Source: JADJNW01 sp046314415
Lineage (GTDB): Bacteria > Bacteroidota > Bacteroidia > Chitinophagales > Saprospiraceae
Direction of reading: 5' to 3'
Assembly (NCBI GenBank): GCA_046314415.1
Contig: JBKBWT010000246.1
Coordinates: 1-9,301, forward strand
Length of the DNA: 9,301 nt
Numbering within the stretch: position 1 is the stretch's first letter; each line of letters starts with the position of its first letter. Below are positions 1-6,698 of the stretch, in pieces. The position numbers were made by a program, and so were the translations under genes. A model generated the notes under the pieces. The model ran no database searches. It was not told the origin of the DNA and worked only from the letters and a program-made list of their open reading frames with translations.

Positions 1-1
1 C

Positions 2-406
2 AATGATTTGCTGGCGCCGTCGGATGATTTGACGCATGCAGCGAATGACCTGACGCATGCAGCGAATGATTTGACGCATGCAGCGAATGATTTGACGCAC
101 GCAGCGAATGATTTGACGCACGCAGCGAATGATTTGACGCATGCAGCAAATAATCTGACGCACGCAGCGAATGATCTGACGCATGCAGCGAATGATCTGA
201 CGCATGCAGCGAATGATCTGACGCATGCAGCGAATGATTTGACGCACGCAGCGAATGATTTGACGCACGCAGCGAATGATTTGACGCACGCAGCGAATGA
301 TCTGACGCACGCGGCAAATGATCTGACGCATGCAGCAAATGACCTGACGCATGCATTTTTATTCTTTCTATGCTGTAATTGCTACCTTTTCAAAGTTCCT
401 GTCTAA
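2..406 (+). CDS. Possible 3' end of a DLTHAAN heptad-repeat protein (5'-partial, uncertain)
   Basis: The 21-bp array is open on the plus strand in one frame only. It reads N-D-L-L-A-P-S-D, then sixteen DLTHAAN-type heptads (one is NLTHAAN, the last is cut to DLTHA), then a hydrophobic, Cys-rich 16-residue tail ending at TAA 404-406. The frame is open to the left edge; the only internal candidate start is a TTG at 8. Five of the six variable positions in the units are synonymous in this frame, which suggests it is or was translated. Leu and the first Ala stand three residues apart, matching a and d of a coiled-coil heptad. Against it: no recognisable domain, an odd tail, and all three minus-strand frames are also open through the array. 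It could equally be an intergenic minisatellite. I cannot assign a function. Confidence 0.27.
   Translation, partial: NDLLAPSDDLTHAANDLTHAANDLTHAANDLTHAANDLTHAANDLTHAANNLTHAANDLTHAANDLTHAANDLTHAANDLTHAANDLTHAANDLTHAANDLTHAANDLTHAANDLTHAFLFFLCCNCYLFKVPV
5..355. repeat. 21-bp tandem repeat array, about 16 copies
   Basis: A perfectly phased 21-bp tandem array. Fifteen full units start at 26 and every 21 bases after it; a sixteenth (341-355) breaks off after 15 bases where a T-rich sequence begins. A strongly degenerate unit at 5-25 keeps only the first few bases, so the array may continue beyond the left edge. The core is GATTTGACGCATGCAGCG followed by AAT. Only six of the 21 positions vary, all by transitions: T/C at the third base of GAT, T/C at the first base of TTG, T/C at the third base of CAT, G/A at the third base of each Ala codon, and a single G to A in unit 7. 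Units 8-10 are identical to each other, and units 11-13 are identical to each other and to units 4-5, which points to block duplication. There are no spacers, so it is not a CRISPR array. Confidence 0.97.
383..390 (+). promoter_or_regulatory. Weak candidate -7 element for the molybdenum hydroxylase operon
   Basis: TACCTTTT matches the Bacteroidota -7 consensus TAnnTTTG at all but the final base. It lies 70 bp before the ATG at 460, between the end of the 21-bp array and the first operon gene. No clear TTG stands at the expected -33 distance. A TATAAT string at 436-441 is an alternative only if a sigma-70 type promoter of the enteric kind were used. The assignment is tentative. Confidence 0.2.
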
Positions 407-459
407 AATTTACTATACAAAAACCGCTGGACGCTTATAATGAGTAGCAAAAAGCCACT

Positions 460-921
460 ATGCAACTAAAATTGCGCATTAATAACCAAACTTACGAAGT
501 GGATACCCCGGCGGAGATGCCGCTGCTGTGGGTATTGCGCGACAAACTGGACCTTACCGGCACCAAATACGGCTGTGGCATGGCGCAATGCGGCGCCTGC
601 ACCGTGCTAATGAATGGCAACGCCGTGCGCTCCTGTGTCCTCCCCGTCGCCTCTGTACAAAATCAGCGCATTACCACCATCGAAGGCATTGCCACCGATG
701 GGAAATTGCACCCCTTGCAGGAAGCATGGATCGAAGCCAATGTGCCCCAGTGCGGGTATTGTCAGGCAGGACAGATTATGTCAGCCGTGGCGCTTTTGCA
801 AAACAATGCCAAGCCGAGCGAGGCGGAAATCAAGACCGCCATGGCAGGAAATATTTGCCGCTGCGGAACGTACCAGCGCATTTGCCAAGCCATTCAACAG
901 GCAGCGGAAGCAATGGATTGA
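460..921 (+). CDS. iorA: IorA-like (2Fe-2S)-binding small subunit of a molybdenum hydroxylase
   Basis: A 153-residue electron-transfer subunit of the xanthine oxidase family, of the isoquinoline 1-oxidoreductase alpha type. It passes electrons from the Mo site of the partner subunit through two 2Fe-2S clusters. The N-terminal half is a plant-ferredoxin-like domain with Cys39, Cys44, Cys47 and Cys59 (CGMAQCGAC, then C). The C-terminal half is the four-helix 2Fe-2S domain with QCGYCQAGQ (Cys98, Cys101) and CRCGTYQRI (Cys133, Cys135). All eight cluster ligands are present, and length is normal for the family. There is no signal peptide. ATG 460 is chosen because it gives the usual short N-terminus before the first beta strand; no Shine-Dalgarno is visible. 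The large subunit follows after a short gap. The physiological substrate cannot be told from sequence; isoquinoline is only the name-giving substrate, and aldehydes or N-heterocycles are equally possible. Confidence 0.95.
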   Translation: MQLKLRINNQTYEVDTPAEMPLLWVLRDKLDLTGTKYGCGMAQCGACTVLMNGNAVRSCVLPVASVQNQRITTIEGIATDGKLHPLQEAWIEANVPQCGYCQAGQIMSAVALLQNNAKPSEAEIKTAMAGNICRCGTYQRICQAIQQAAEAMD

Positions 922-962
922 GTTAAAATTTGTCTCCACTTAATTCTATTTATTTTTTAACA

Positions 963-3215
963 ATGATCAATCATCCATTTTCAAGTATCAATTCAAACAT
1001 GGATCGCAGAAATTTTATCCGCGTTGCCGGGTTGGCGGGTGGTGGCATGCTACTGAGCGGCACCGTGCTGGCGCAGCCAAAACAACTAAAAGCCATTTTA
1101 GGCGAGCAAGCCGCCGAGGAAATCGAACCCACCCGTGAGCTGGCTTATTTTGTAAAAATAGATGCCGACAATAACATCCGCTTTCAACTCACCAAGCACG
1201 AGATGGGGCAGGGCGTCAATACAGGTTTGGCAATGATTTTGGCAGAAGAATTGTGCGCCGACTGGGAAAAAGTGCAGATCGAATTTATTGGTTTTGACCA
1301 GCGATTTAGCTACGGCACAGGCGGCTCTACTACTATTTTAGATATGTGGCAACCCTTGCGCAAAGCCGGTGCCACTGCACGGCAGCTATTATTACAAACC
1401 GCTGCCCGTCGCTGGCAAACGGATATTGCCAATTGTACTGCCGACAAGAGCATCGTTATCAACACATTGACCAAAGCCCGTTTCACCTTTGGCGAATTAG
1501 CAGCCGAAGCGGCGCAGCTACCCGTGCCCGAGAATGTAAAACTACTCAGTGAGTCGGAGGTACCGCTCAAAGACGCAAAGGCGTTCCAACTCATTGGAAA
1601 GTCCCTGAAAAATAAGGTCGTGCCCCAAATGGTCACGGGCAAATACCGCTACAGCATGGATGCCAAAGTGGAGGGTATGCGTTATGCCGCCGTGGCGCGC
1701 TGCCCGGTCTTCCGCGGCAAGCTGAAAAGTTTTGACGCTTCCGCTGCCCTGCGCGTCGAGGGCGTAGAGCAGGTGGTGCCCATCACCGGCATAGATGCCG
1801 GGTCGCCGGGTTTTCCTTTTTTTGTACGAGACGGCGTAGCGGTAATTGCCGATTCTACCTGGGCAGCCATGCAAGGTAAAAAAGCCTTGAAAATAGAATG
1901 GGAAGACAGTGTCAACAGCCAGTACGACACCGCCACCTTTCAGGCGCACGTCGCCGGGAGAATGGACGGCGCCACCGAGCCACGCGGCGTCATCGGTAAT
2001 GCGGATGCGGTGGCCGCTGCTGCTAAAAAACTTACAGCGGACTATGTGTATCCCTACCAGGCGCATGTTTTTATGGAGCCCTTGAATTGTATTGCCCAGC
2101 ACCGGGGCGACCACGCCGAGGTGTGGATTGGCACGCAGTCGCCGGTCTATATTGTCAATGAGGTGGAAAAACATTTCGGCATTGCCAAAGATCGTACCAC
2201 CGTGCATTTGTTTCCTTCCGGTGGCGGATTTGGACGGCGCTACTATCCCGATGCGGCGCTTGAAGGGCTATTGGTTTCCAAAGCAGCTGGAAATATTCCC
2301 GTCAAAGTCGTCTGGTCCCGAGAGGATGACGTACAGACCAGCCACTATCACATTTATTACCACGGGCACTACGAAGCCGGACTGGATGACAAAAACAACC
2401 TAATTGCCTGGCTGCACAAAGAAGCCCGAACCTACTGGGGCAGCGTAGAGGAAGGTGAAATCTCCTGGAATGGCTATCTGATTCCCAACAAGCGCTACGA
2501 TTTTGTAAATATGCAACCTGAAAGCGCGCTGCCCTCGTGTGCGTGGCGTTCGGTGATTGCCAATGGCTGGGCATTCGGGCAGGAGTGTTTTCTCGATGAG
2601 GTGGCACATGCCGTAAAAAAAGATCCTTTGCAATTCCGGCTGGAGCTACTGCGGGAAGATCAGGACCTGGAGGTACATCATAATTATAAACTCAGTACCC
2701 ATCGCCTGCGGCGGGTTTTGCAACTGGCAGCAGAAAAAGCCAACTGGGGCAAGCGCAGCAAAGCGGGCTTCGGGAAAGGCATTGCGGTGTATCCGTACAT
2801 GCATGGGAATGGCTACTGCGCGCAGGTGGCGGAGGTGTCCGTGCGCAACGGGCAGTTGAAAGTGCATAAAGTCGTTTGTGCGGTCGATTGCGGTCACGTG
2901 GTGAATCCCGATCTGGTGAAAAACCAAATAGAAGGCGGGGTGCTATGGGGCATGTCGGCGCTGCTGTACGGCGGAGTCGAATTTGAAAACGGACAGGTGC
3001 TCAACAGCAATTTTCACAACAACCGCGTGGTGCGCATGAACGAAGTGCCGGATATTGAGGTGTATTTTGTAGAAAATCCCGGCGAGCGCCCCTGGGGAGT
3101 CGGCGAACTGGCGCCGCCGCCTGCTGTGCCCGCTATTGCCAATGCTATCTTCGCCGCGTGTGGCGTGCGCGTGCGCAAACTACCGGTACGCCCAGAAAGT
3201 TTAGTGGATCATTAA
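963..3215 (+). CDS. iorB: IorB-like molybdopterin-binding large subunit with Tat signal
   Basis: The catalytic large subunit (about 750 residues) of an isoquinoline 1-oxidoreductase/aldehyde oxidase-type molybdenum hydroxylase, which hydroxylates a substrate carbon with oxygen from water. With the start at 963, residues 14-20 (DRRNFIR) followed by a Gly/Ala/Leu-rich stretch form a Tat signal, with likely cleavage after VLA near residue 37, so the folded cofactor-loaded enzyme should be periplasmic. Family motifs are in order: KHEMGQG near 78-84, GGGFGRR near 420-426 (Mo-cofactor loop), an Arg-containing CAWRS near 526-530, and GVGE with Glu at about 715, the position of the conserved catalytic Glu. 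Other starts are TTG 930 (leaves only 8 bp after the small subunit) and ATG 999, immediately before the twin Arg; 999 is a serious alternative. Downstream is a hairpin terminator. No FAD subunit, cytochrome subunit or Mo-cofactor maturation gene is adjacent. Confidence 0.94.
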   Translation: MINHPFSSINSNMDRRNFIRVAGLAGGGMLLSGTVLAQPKQLKAILGEQAAEEIEPTRELAYFVKIDADNNIRFQLTKHEMGQGVNTGLAMILAEELCADWEKVQIEFIGFDQRFSYGTGGSTTILDMWQPLRKAGATARQLLLQTAARRWQTDIANCTADKSIVINTLTKARFTFGELAAEAAQLPVPENVKLLSESEVPLKDAKAFQLIGKSLKNKVVPQMVTGKYRYSMDAKVEGMRYAAVARCPVFRGKLKSFDASAALRVEGVEQVVPITGIDAGSPGFPFFVRDGVAVIADSTWAAMQGKKALKIEWEDSVNSQYDTATFQAHVAGRMDGATEPRGVIGNADAVAAAAKKLTADYVYPYQAHVFMEPLNCIAQHRGDHAEVWIGTQSPVYIVNEVEKHFGIAKDRTTVHLFPSGGGFGRRYYPDAALEGLLVSKAAGNIPVKVVWSREDDVQTSHYHIYYHGHYEAGLDDKNNLIAWLHKEARTYWGSVEEGEISWNGYLIPNKRYDFVNMQPESALPSCAWRSVIANGWAFGQECFLDEVAHAVKKDPLQFRLELLREDQDLEVHHNYKLSTHRLRRVLQLAAEKANWGKRSKAGFGKGIAVYPYMHGNGYCAQVAEVSVRNGQLKVHKVVCAVDCGHVVNPDLVKNQIEGGVLWGMSALLYGGVEFENGQVLNSNFHNNRVVRMNEVPDIEVYFVENPGERPWGVGELAPPPAVPAIANAIFAACGVRVRKLPVRPESLVDH

Positions 3216-3240
3216 AAGCTTTATCATCAATCCTGTATTT

Positions 3241-3289
3241 GAAAAGATGGCGGCATGTCCACCCGACGGTGCTCCATCTTTTCTTTTTT
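3241..3289 (+). terminator. Intrinsic terminator after the molybdenum hydroxylase operon
   Basis: A perfect 10-bp inverted repeat, GAAAAGATGG (3241-3250) and CCATCTTTTC (3274-3283), begins 25 bp after the stop codon and is followed by six T residues (3284-3289). The loop is 23 bases; GCA (3253-3255) can pair with TGC (3270-3272) to extend the stem across a small internal loop. The T-run is on the right only, so it acts on plus-strand transcripts. The lower stem is A/U-rich, so it may be less efficient than a GC-rich terminator. Confidence 0.68.
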
Positions 3290-3375
3290 GGTGAAATAAG
3301 CAAGCGGTTTTTACCCGATAGCCAATGGCGCTGTTCTTTTGAAAAGATTATGTTTTAGATTGACACCTTTTTGTT

Positions 3376-3405
3376 TTGAATTATCCGTTCCTTTCCGCAA
3401 ATTTG
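3376..3405 (+). promoter_or_regulatory. Candidate Bacteroidota promoter for alkC
   Basis: TTG at 3376-3378 and CAAATTTG at 3398-3405 are separated by 19 bp, which fits the Bacteroidota TTG ... TAnnTTTG arrangement; only the first T of the -7 element is replaced by C. A start site near 3410 would give a leader of roughly 105 nucleotides before the ATG at 3516. This is pattern matching only. Confidence 0.4.
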
Positions 3406-3441
3406 TACCTGCTAATCTTCTGAACCTTGATCTGTCAAATC

Positions 3442-3454
3442 AATGCCCGGCATT
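3442..3454. promoter_or_regulatory. Perfect dyad in the alkC leader
   Basis: AATGCC-C-GGCATT is a perfect 6-1-6 inverted repeat. AAAT (3437-3440) and ATTT (3457-3460) outside it can also pair across one and two unpaired bases. A second small dyad, TTGA-N4-TCAA (3427-3438), lies just upstream. With the promoter proposed at 3376-3405, both fall in the untranslated leader. It may be an operator or an RNA hairpin; no T-run follows, so a terminator is unlikely. Confidence 0.3.
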
Positions 3455-3479
3455 TCATTTTACCAATTTCTCAACATCT

Positions 3480-3510
3480 TAATATCTAATATCCTAATAT
3501 CTAAATATCC
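3480..3510. repeat. Short AT-rich direct repeat before the alkC start
   Basis: TAATATCTAATATCC (3480-3494) is repeated as TAATATCTAAATATCC (3495-3510), one inserted A apart; each half is itself built from the motif (C)TAATATC. The repeat ends five bases before the ATG at 3516, where a ribosome binding site would normally sit, and contains no purine-rich Shine-Dalgarno. Confidence 0.7.
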
Positions 3511-3515
3511 TGATC

Positions 3516-4649
3516 ATGACCCTCGGACCCGACTTTCTCCTGCGCGATGTCTTCAGCCCGCAAGCCGTGCAACATTTGGCGCAAGCCATCAAACACAATT
3601 ATCCTGAATTTGCCGAAGCCGCTTTTGTGCAAACCATTTGCAGCCAACTGCCCGATTCGCAATTCGGCGAGCGCTCGCGGCTCATTACCAATGCTTTGCA
3701 TGAGTATTTGCCCAAAGATTTCCCCACGGCGGTCAACATTTTGCTGGCTTCCCTGATGCCGGAAATCAATGGGCAAGCTGGCGAAACCGAGTGGGAACGC
3801 TTCATTGTGATGCCGCAATGTGATTTTGTAAGTCGCTATGGCAAAGCGCATTATGAGCTGTCGATGCAGGCATTGTACGAAATGACCAAACGCTTCACCG
3901 CCGAGGGCGATCTGCGTACTTTTGTAGAATTGGAACCCGAGAAATCGTTGGAAATATTACATCGGTGGGCGGAAGACCCGAATGTACACGTGCGGCGGCT
4001 GGTGTCGGAAGGTACGCGCCCGCGGCTCCCGCTGGGGCGGCGGCTGAAGTTGTTTATTGAAAATCCTCAGCCATTATTAACTTTATTAGAAAAATTGAAA
4101 AACGATCCGGAGTTATACGTTCGGCGCTCGGTGGCGAACAATTTGAATGATATTGCCAAAGATAATCCGGATGTGGTGGTAGAAACGCTGGAGCGCTGGC
4201 AAACCGAAAATACGCCGGAGATGAATTGGCTCATCCGTCATGCTACGCGCACGCTGATCAAGCAGGGGCATCCGGGAGCCTTGCAATTATTGGGTTCTAG
4301 CCCCGAAGCGCTGGTAGAAATTATGTCGTTTTCGTTAGCGCAAACTGCGATTCATTTGGGTGATTCGATGGAATTTTCCCTGGCGTTGCAATCAACCGGC
4401 GAAGCACCGCAGCAACTGATCATTGATTACGCGGTCTATTTTATGAAGAAAAATGGCACGCACGCGCCGAAGGTGTTTAAATGGACGAAGCGCACGCTGC
4501 AACCTGGGGAGACAGTGTTTTTGTCACGTCGGCAGCATTTTCGCCCGATCAGTACCCGGCAATATTATAGCGGTGAACATTTGATTGCCATTCAAATAAA
4601 CGGCAAAACATTCATCCAAAAATCCTTTCAATTGCAAGTAGATGAGTAG
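3516..4649 (+). CDS. alkC: AlkC-type DNA alkylation repair glycosylase with C-terminal Ig-like domain
   Basis: A 377-residue protein of the AlkC branch of HEAT-like-repeat DNA glycosylases, which remove small cationic N-alkylated bases such as 3-methyladenine and 3-methylcytosine in base excision repair; cytosolic. Residues about 5-280 are alpha-helical HEAT-like repeats. The signature is HVRRLVSEGTRPRLPLGRRL (158-177), and DPELYVRRSVANNLNDIAKD (197-216) is a second clear HEAT-like repeat followed by MNWLIRHATRTLIKQG. Residues about 285-375 change to beta-strand pattern (FSLALQST..., ending KTFIQKSFQLQ), fitting the Ig-like domain of the longer AlkC subgroup. ATG 3516 is the first ATG after the AT-rich leader, and the protein starts with the usual family beginning (FLLRDVFSPQAVQHLA). 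It seems to be a single gene; the next gene follows after 51 bp with no terminator visible, so read-through into the regulator is possible. There is no Ada or AlkA neighbour. Confidence 0.9.
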   Translation: MTLGPDFLLRDVFSPQAVQHLAQAIKHNYPEFAEAAFVQTICSQLPDSQFGERSRLITNALHEYLPKDFPTAVNILLASLMPEINGQAGETEWERFIVMPQCDFVSRYGKAHYELSMQALYEMTKRFTAEGDLRTFVELEPEKSLEILHRWAEDPNVHVRRLVSEGTRPRLPLGRRLKLFIENPQPLLTLLEKLKNDPELYVRRSVANNLNDIAKDNPDVVVETLERWQTENTPEMNWLIRHATRTLIKQGHPGALQLLGSSPEALVEIMSFSLAQTAIHLGDSMEFSLALQSTGEAPQQLIIDYAVYFMKKNGTHAPKVFKWTKRTLQPGETVFLSRRQHFRPISTRQYYSGEHLIAIQINGKTFIQKSFQLQVDE

Positions 4650-4700
4650 GAATAAGTAATAAAAGCCCTGGTTATTTAGTAAAATCATTATAATAGAGCT

Positions 4701-5792
4701 ATGAATATTAATTTCTGGATCATTTTATTCACCATTGCGGCGGCGCAGGGCTATTTTGTGGCAACGGTGTTGTTCGTCAAAAAAGAAAATCGTGTACCGA
4801 ATCGGCTGCTCGGAGCATTTTTGCTGCTGCTGGCAATCACGCTGAGCGAGTGGCTGCTGTGGTGGACGGGTTTGATCCGGCAGGTGCCGGGGCTGATGGC
4901 GGTGAGCGTGGCGTTTCCGCTGTTGTACGGACCCTTCTTGCTGCTGTTTTATCAGGCGACGTTTCAGAAAATTACGAGCAATTGGGGGCTGCATTTTATT
5001 CCGGCGCTGCTGCTTGTGCTGTTGATGACGCCGTTTTATTTACGTTTTGTCTATCCGCAACCCACCGTGATTCAATCGGTTACCAGAATTTTACAACATC
5101 CATTGTTCCCGATCACCGTTTTTAGTTTGATGAGCTTTTATGGCATCTGGATGGCGCGTCGTTTTCGTCCTTTTTTGCAGGGCAATTCGGAATTGCAACG
5201 CTGGCACCGCCTGATTTTGCTGGCTTATCTGGGCATTATACTGGCGTACATTTTCTATCGATTGCTGCCGACGCTCGAATTGCAGGCGCCGGTGTGGAAA
5301 TATTTGATTGCGCTGTCACTCACGGGGTTTATTTATCTCATCGCGTGGTTGGGTTATGTGCAGCCGCAGGTGCTGGCAGGGGTGCGATTGCAGGAGGCAT
5401 TACAACCGAAAAAGTACCGTAAATCTTCACTTTCAGCATTGGAATCGCAGCAGCTTTTCCAGCAAATTACTCGCTTGATTGAATCCGAATCGCTTTACGC
5501 GAATGGCGAATTGGACCTGGAGACCCTGTCACAAAAGTTGAAAAAATCCCGGCACCACATTTCGCAGGCAATCAACGAGCAAACGGGTGGCAATTTTGCT
5601 GATTTTATCAACCGCTATCGCATCCAAGCCGCACAGGATTTATTGGCAAACCGTTCCAAGCGCGAAAAAAATGTGATCGAAGTAGCTTACGAAGTTGGAT
5701 TCAACTCTAAAAAGGCATTTAATCTAGCTTTTAAAAAAATAACCGGCATGACGCCCACCGAATACCGCCAAGTACAGGAAAAAAGAGGGTAA
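4701..5792 (+). CDS. Seven-helix membrane protein with C-terminal AraC-type DNA-binding domain
   Basis: A 363-residue regulator in two parts. The N-terminal half has about seven predicted membrane helices, near residues 4-26, 35-55, 64-87, 98-118, 133-152, 169-189 and 200-222. Residues 255-358 are an AraC/XylS domain with two helix-turn-helix units: LDLETLSQKLKKSRHHISQA (271-290), then VIEVAYEVGFNSKKAFNLAF (325-344) and the ending KITGMTPTEYRQ. This architecture is common in Bacteroidota and implies a transcription factor tethered to the inner membrane, sensing a membrane or periplasmic signal; its ligand and targets are unknown. The DNA-binding half is full length and looks intact. The start at ATG 4701 puts a hydrophobic helix right at the N-terminus. 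It could control the downstream secreted-protein/cytochrome pair, which begins 83 bp later on the same strand, but only position supports that. Confidence 0.92.
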   Translation: MNINFWIILFTIAAAQGYFVATVLFVKKENRVPNRLLGAFLLLLAITLSEWLLWWTGLIRQVPGLMAVSVAFPLLYGPFLLLFYQATFQKITSNWGLHFIPALLLVLLMTPFYLRFVYPQPTVIQSVTRILQHPLFPITVFSLMSFYGIWMARRFRPFLQGNSELQRWHRLILLAYLGIILAYIFYRLLPTLELQAPVWKYLIALSLTGFIYLIAWLGYVQPQVLAGVRLQEALQPKKYRKSSLSALESQQLFQQITRLIESESLYANGELDLETLSQKLKKSRHHISQAINEQTGGNFADFINRYRIQAAQDLLANRSKREKNVIEVAYEVGFNSKKAFNLAFKKITGMTPTEYRQVQEKRG

Positions 5793-5875
5793 TCAGATCG
5801 GCTGCGCCCTTTTCCCGACATTTTTTTCCTTTTTAAAACCTTCCAACCGGCATTTTTGAGCTAAAACAGAAAGCT

Positions 5876-6685
5876 ATGAAGCGGATTTTACTCCTCTTTG
5901 CCCTGGGTTTGGGCATTACCCTTTTTTTTATGAGCAATGAGACCGGCGCACTCCCCGAAAATACGGGCGCGCCGGGCGAATTCACCTGTGGGCGGGCGCC
6001 TTGTCATAATATCGCCGCCAATGTGGGCAACGCTCAGATTGCCATTGTGACCACCGATGGGAAAATCAATTACTTCGCCGATTCTACGCTGGAGCTGAAA
6101 GTCAGCATTACCAATCCATTGACCGCTAAAAACGGATTCCAGATTTTAGCATTGAACGAAAACCGCCAGAATGTAGGCACGTGGATACTGACTGAGCCAA
6201 GCAAAATGAAAATTATCAACGGCATTGGCTTGCCCAATCGTTTTTACGTCACCCACACCGCCGCCGGCAATCGCCAAACCGAGTGGATTGTAAGTTGGAA
6301 AGCACCCGGAACGAATGTTGGAAAAGTAACTTTTTACGCGTCGGTATTGGCATCTAATGAAAGCGGCACCAATCAGGGCGACCAGTTATACACGACCAGC
6401 CTGAGTTTGGCTTTCAGCCTCTCAACGCCGACGGAGGAAATCCCCTACGAACAATTTATCCGGATTTATCCGACCCTTGCATCCGATCTGCTTTTTGTAG
6501 AAAACCTGCTCGACTTAGACGATCTGCCTACCGCCTTAATTGACAGCAAGGGTGTAACCTATTGGTTAAAGCCCTTACAAAAAGGCAGGAATGAACTGGA
6601 TATCAGTGATTTACCCGGCGGCATTTACTTTCTCCGACTGGCTTATTTGGGCATACCCATTACCCGAAAAATTATTATTCACTAA
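5876..6685 (+). CDS. T9SS-secreted protein with CX4CH heme-like motif (choice-of-anchor V type)
   Basis: A 269-residue exported protein. Residues 1-20 form a signal peptide (MKR, then a hydrophobic stretch). TGAPGEFTCGRAPCHN (30-45) is the hallmark of the choice-of-anchor V family; Cys38, Cys43 and His44 make a CX4CH motif, a lengthened version of the CXXCH heme c site. Residues about 55-185 are a beta-rich domain. Residues about 194-269 (from IRIYPTLASDLLFV to GGIYFLRLAYLGIPITRKII) match the T9SS type A sorting domain, so the protein should cross the outer membrane and be released or anchored at the cell surface. Whether heme is attached is not shown; the motif may also be structural. The start ATG 5876 has a weak GAAAG upstream. 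The cytochrome gene starts 13 bp after the stop, implying one transcript. Confidence 0.85.
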   Translation: MKRILLLFALGLGITLFFMSNETGALPENTGAPGEFTCGRAPCHNIAANVGNAQIAIVTTDGKINYFADSTLELKVSITNPLTAKNGFQILALNENRQNVGTWILTEPSKMKIINGIGLPNRFYVTHTAAGNRQTEWIVSWKAPGTNVGKVTFYASVLASNESGTNQGDQLYTTSLSLAFSLSTPTEEIPYEQFIRIYPTLASDLLFVENLLDLDDLPTALIDSKGVTYWLKPLQKGRNELDISDLPGGIYFLRLAYLGIPITRKIIIH

Positions 6686-6698
6686 AAAACTGGATGTT

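Noticed and set aside
1..356. Minus-strand ORF starting at ATG 356-354 and running through the array off the left edge (MHASGHLLHASDH...)
   Set aside because: Openness follows automatically from a 21-base unit without stops, and in this frame the copy-to-copy differences change residues (His/Arg, Asn/Asp). The plus frame fits better.
1..360. The 21-bp array as a CRISPR array
   Set aside because: Units are directly contiguous with no variable spacers, and there are no cas genes.
436..441. TATAAT as a sigma-70 -10 box before the Fe-S subunit
   Set aside because: Bacteroidota primary sigma factors prefer TAnnTTTG, and no -35 element stands at the right distance; AT-rich hexamers are common here.
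528..943. Two overlapping plus-strand frames across the Fe-S subunit gene
   Set aside because: They are out-of-frame shadows of a gene with all eight cluster cysteines; their own sequences show no domain.
1542..2207. Long antisense open frame (221 codons) opposite the Mo subunit
   Set aside because: It lies wholly inside a well-conserved gene, has no recognisable domain, and long antisense frames are expected opposite GC-richer coding sequence.
3158..3358. Small frame spanning the end of the Mo subunit gene and the intergenic region
   Set aside because: It runs through the terminator hairpin and has no start context or conserved features.
3427..3440. FNR/CRP-type operator in the alkC leader
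   Set aside because: The TTGA and TCAA half-sites are four bases apart instead of the six required by the FNR consensus, so it does not fit.
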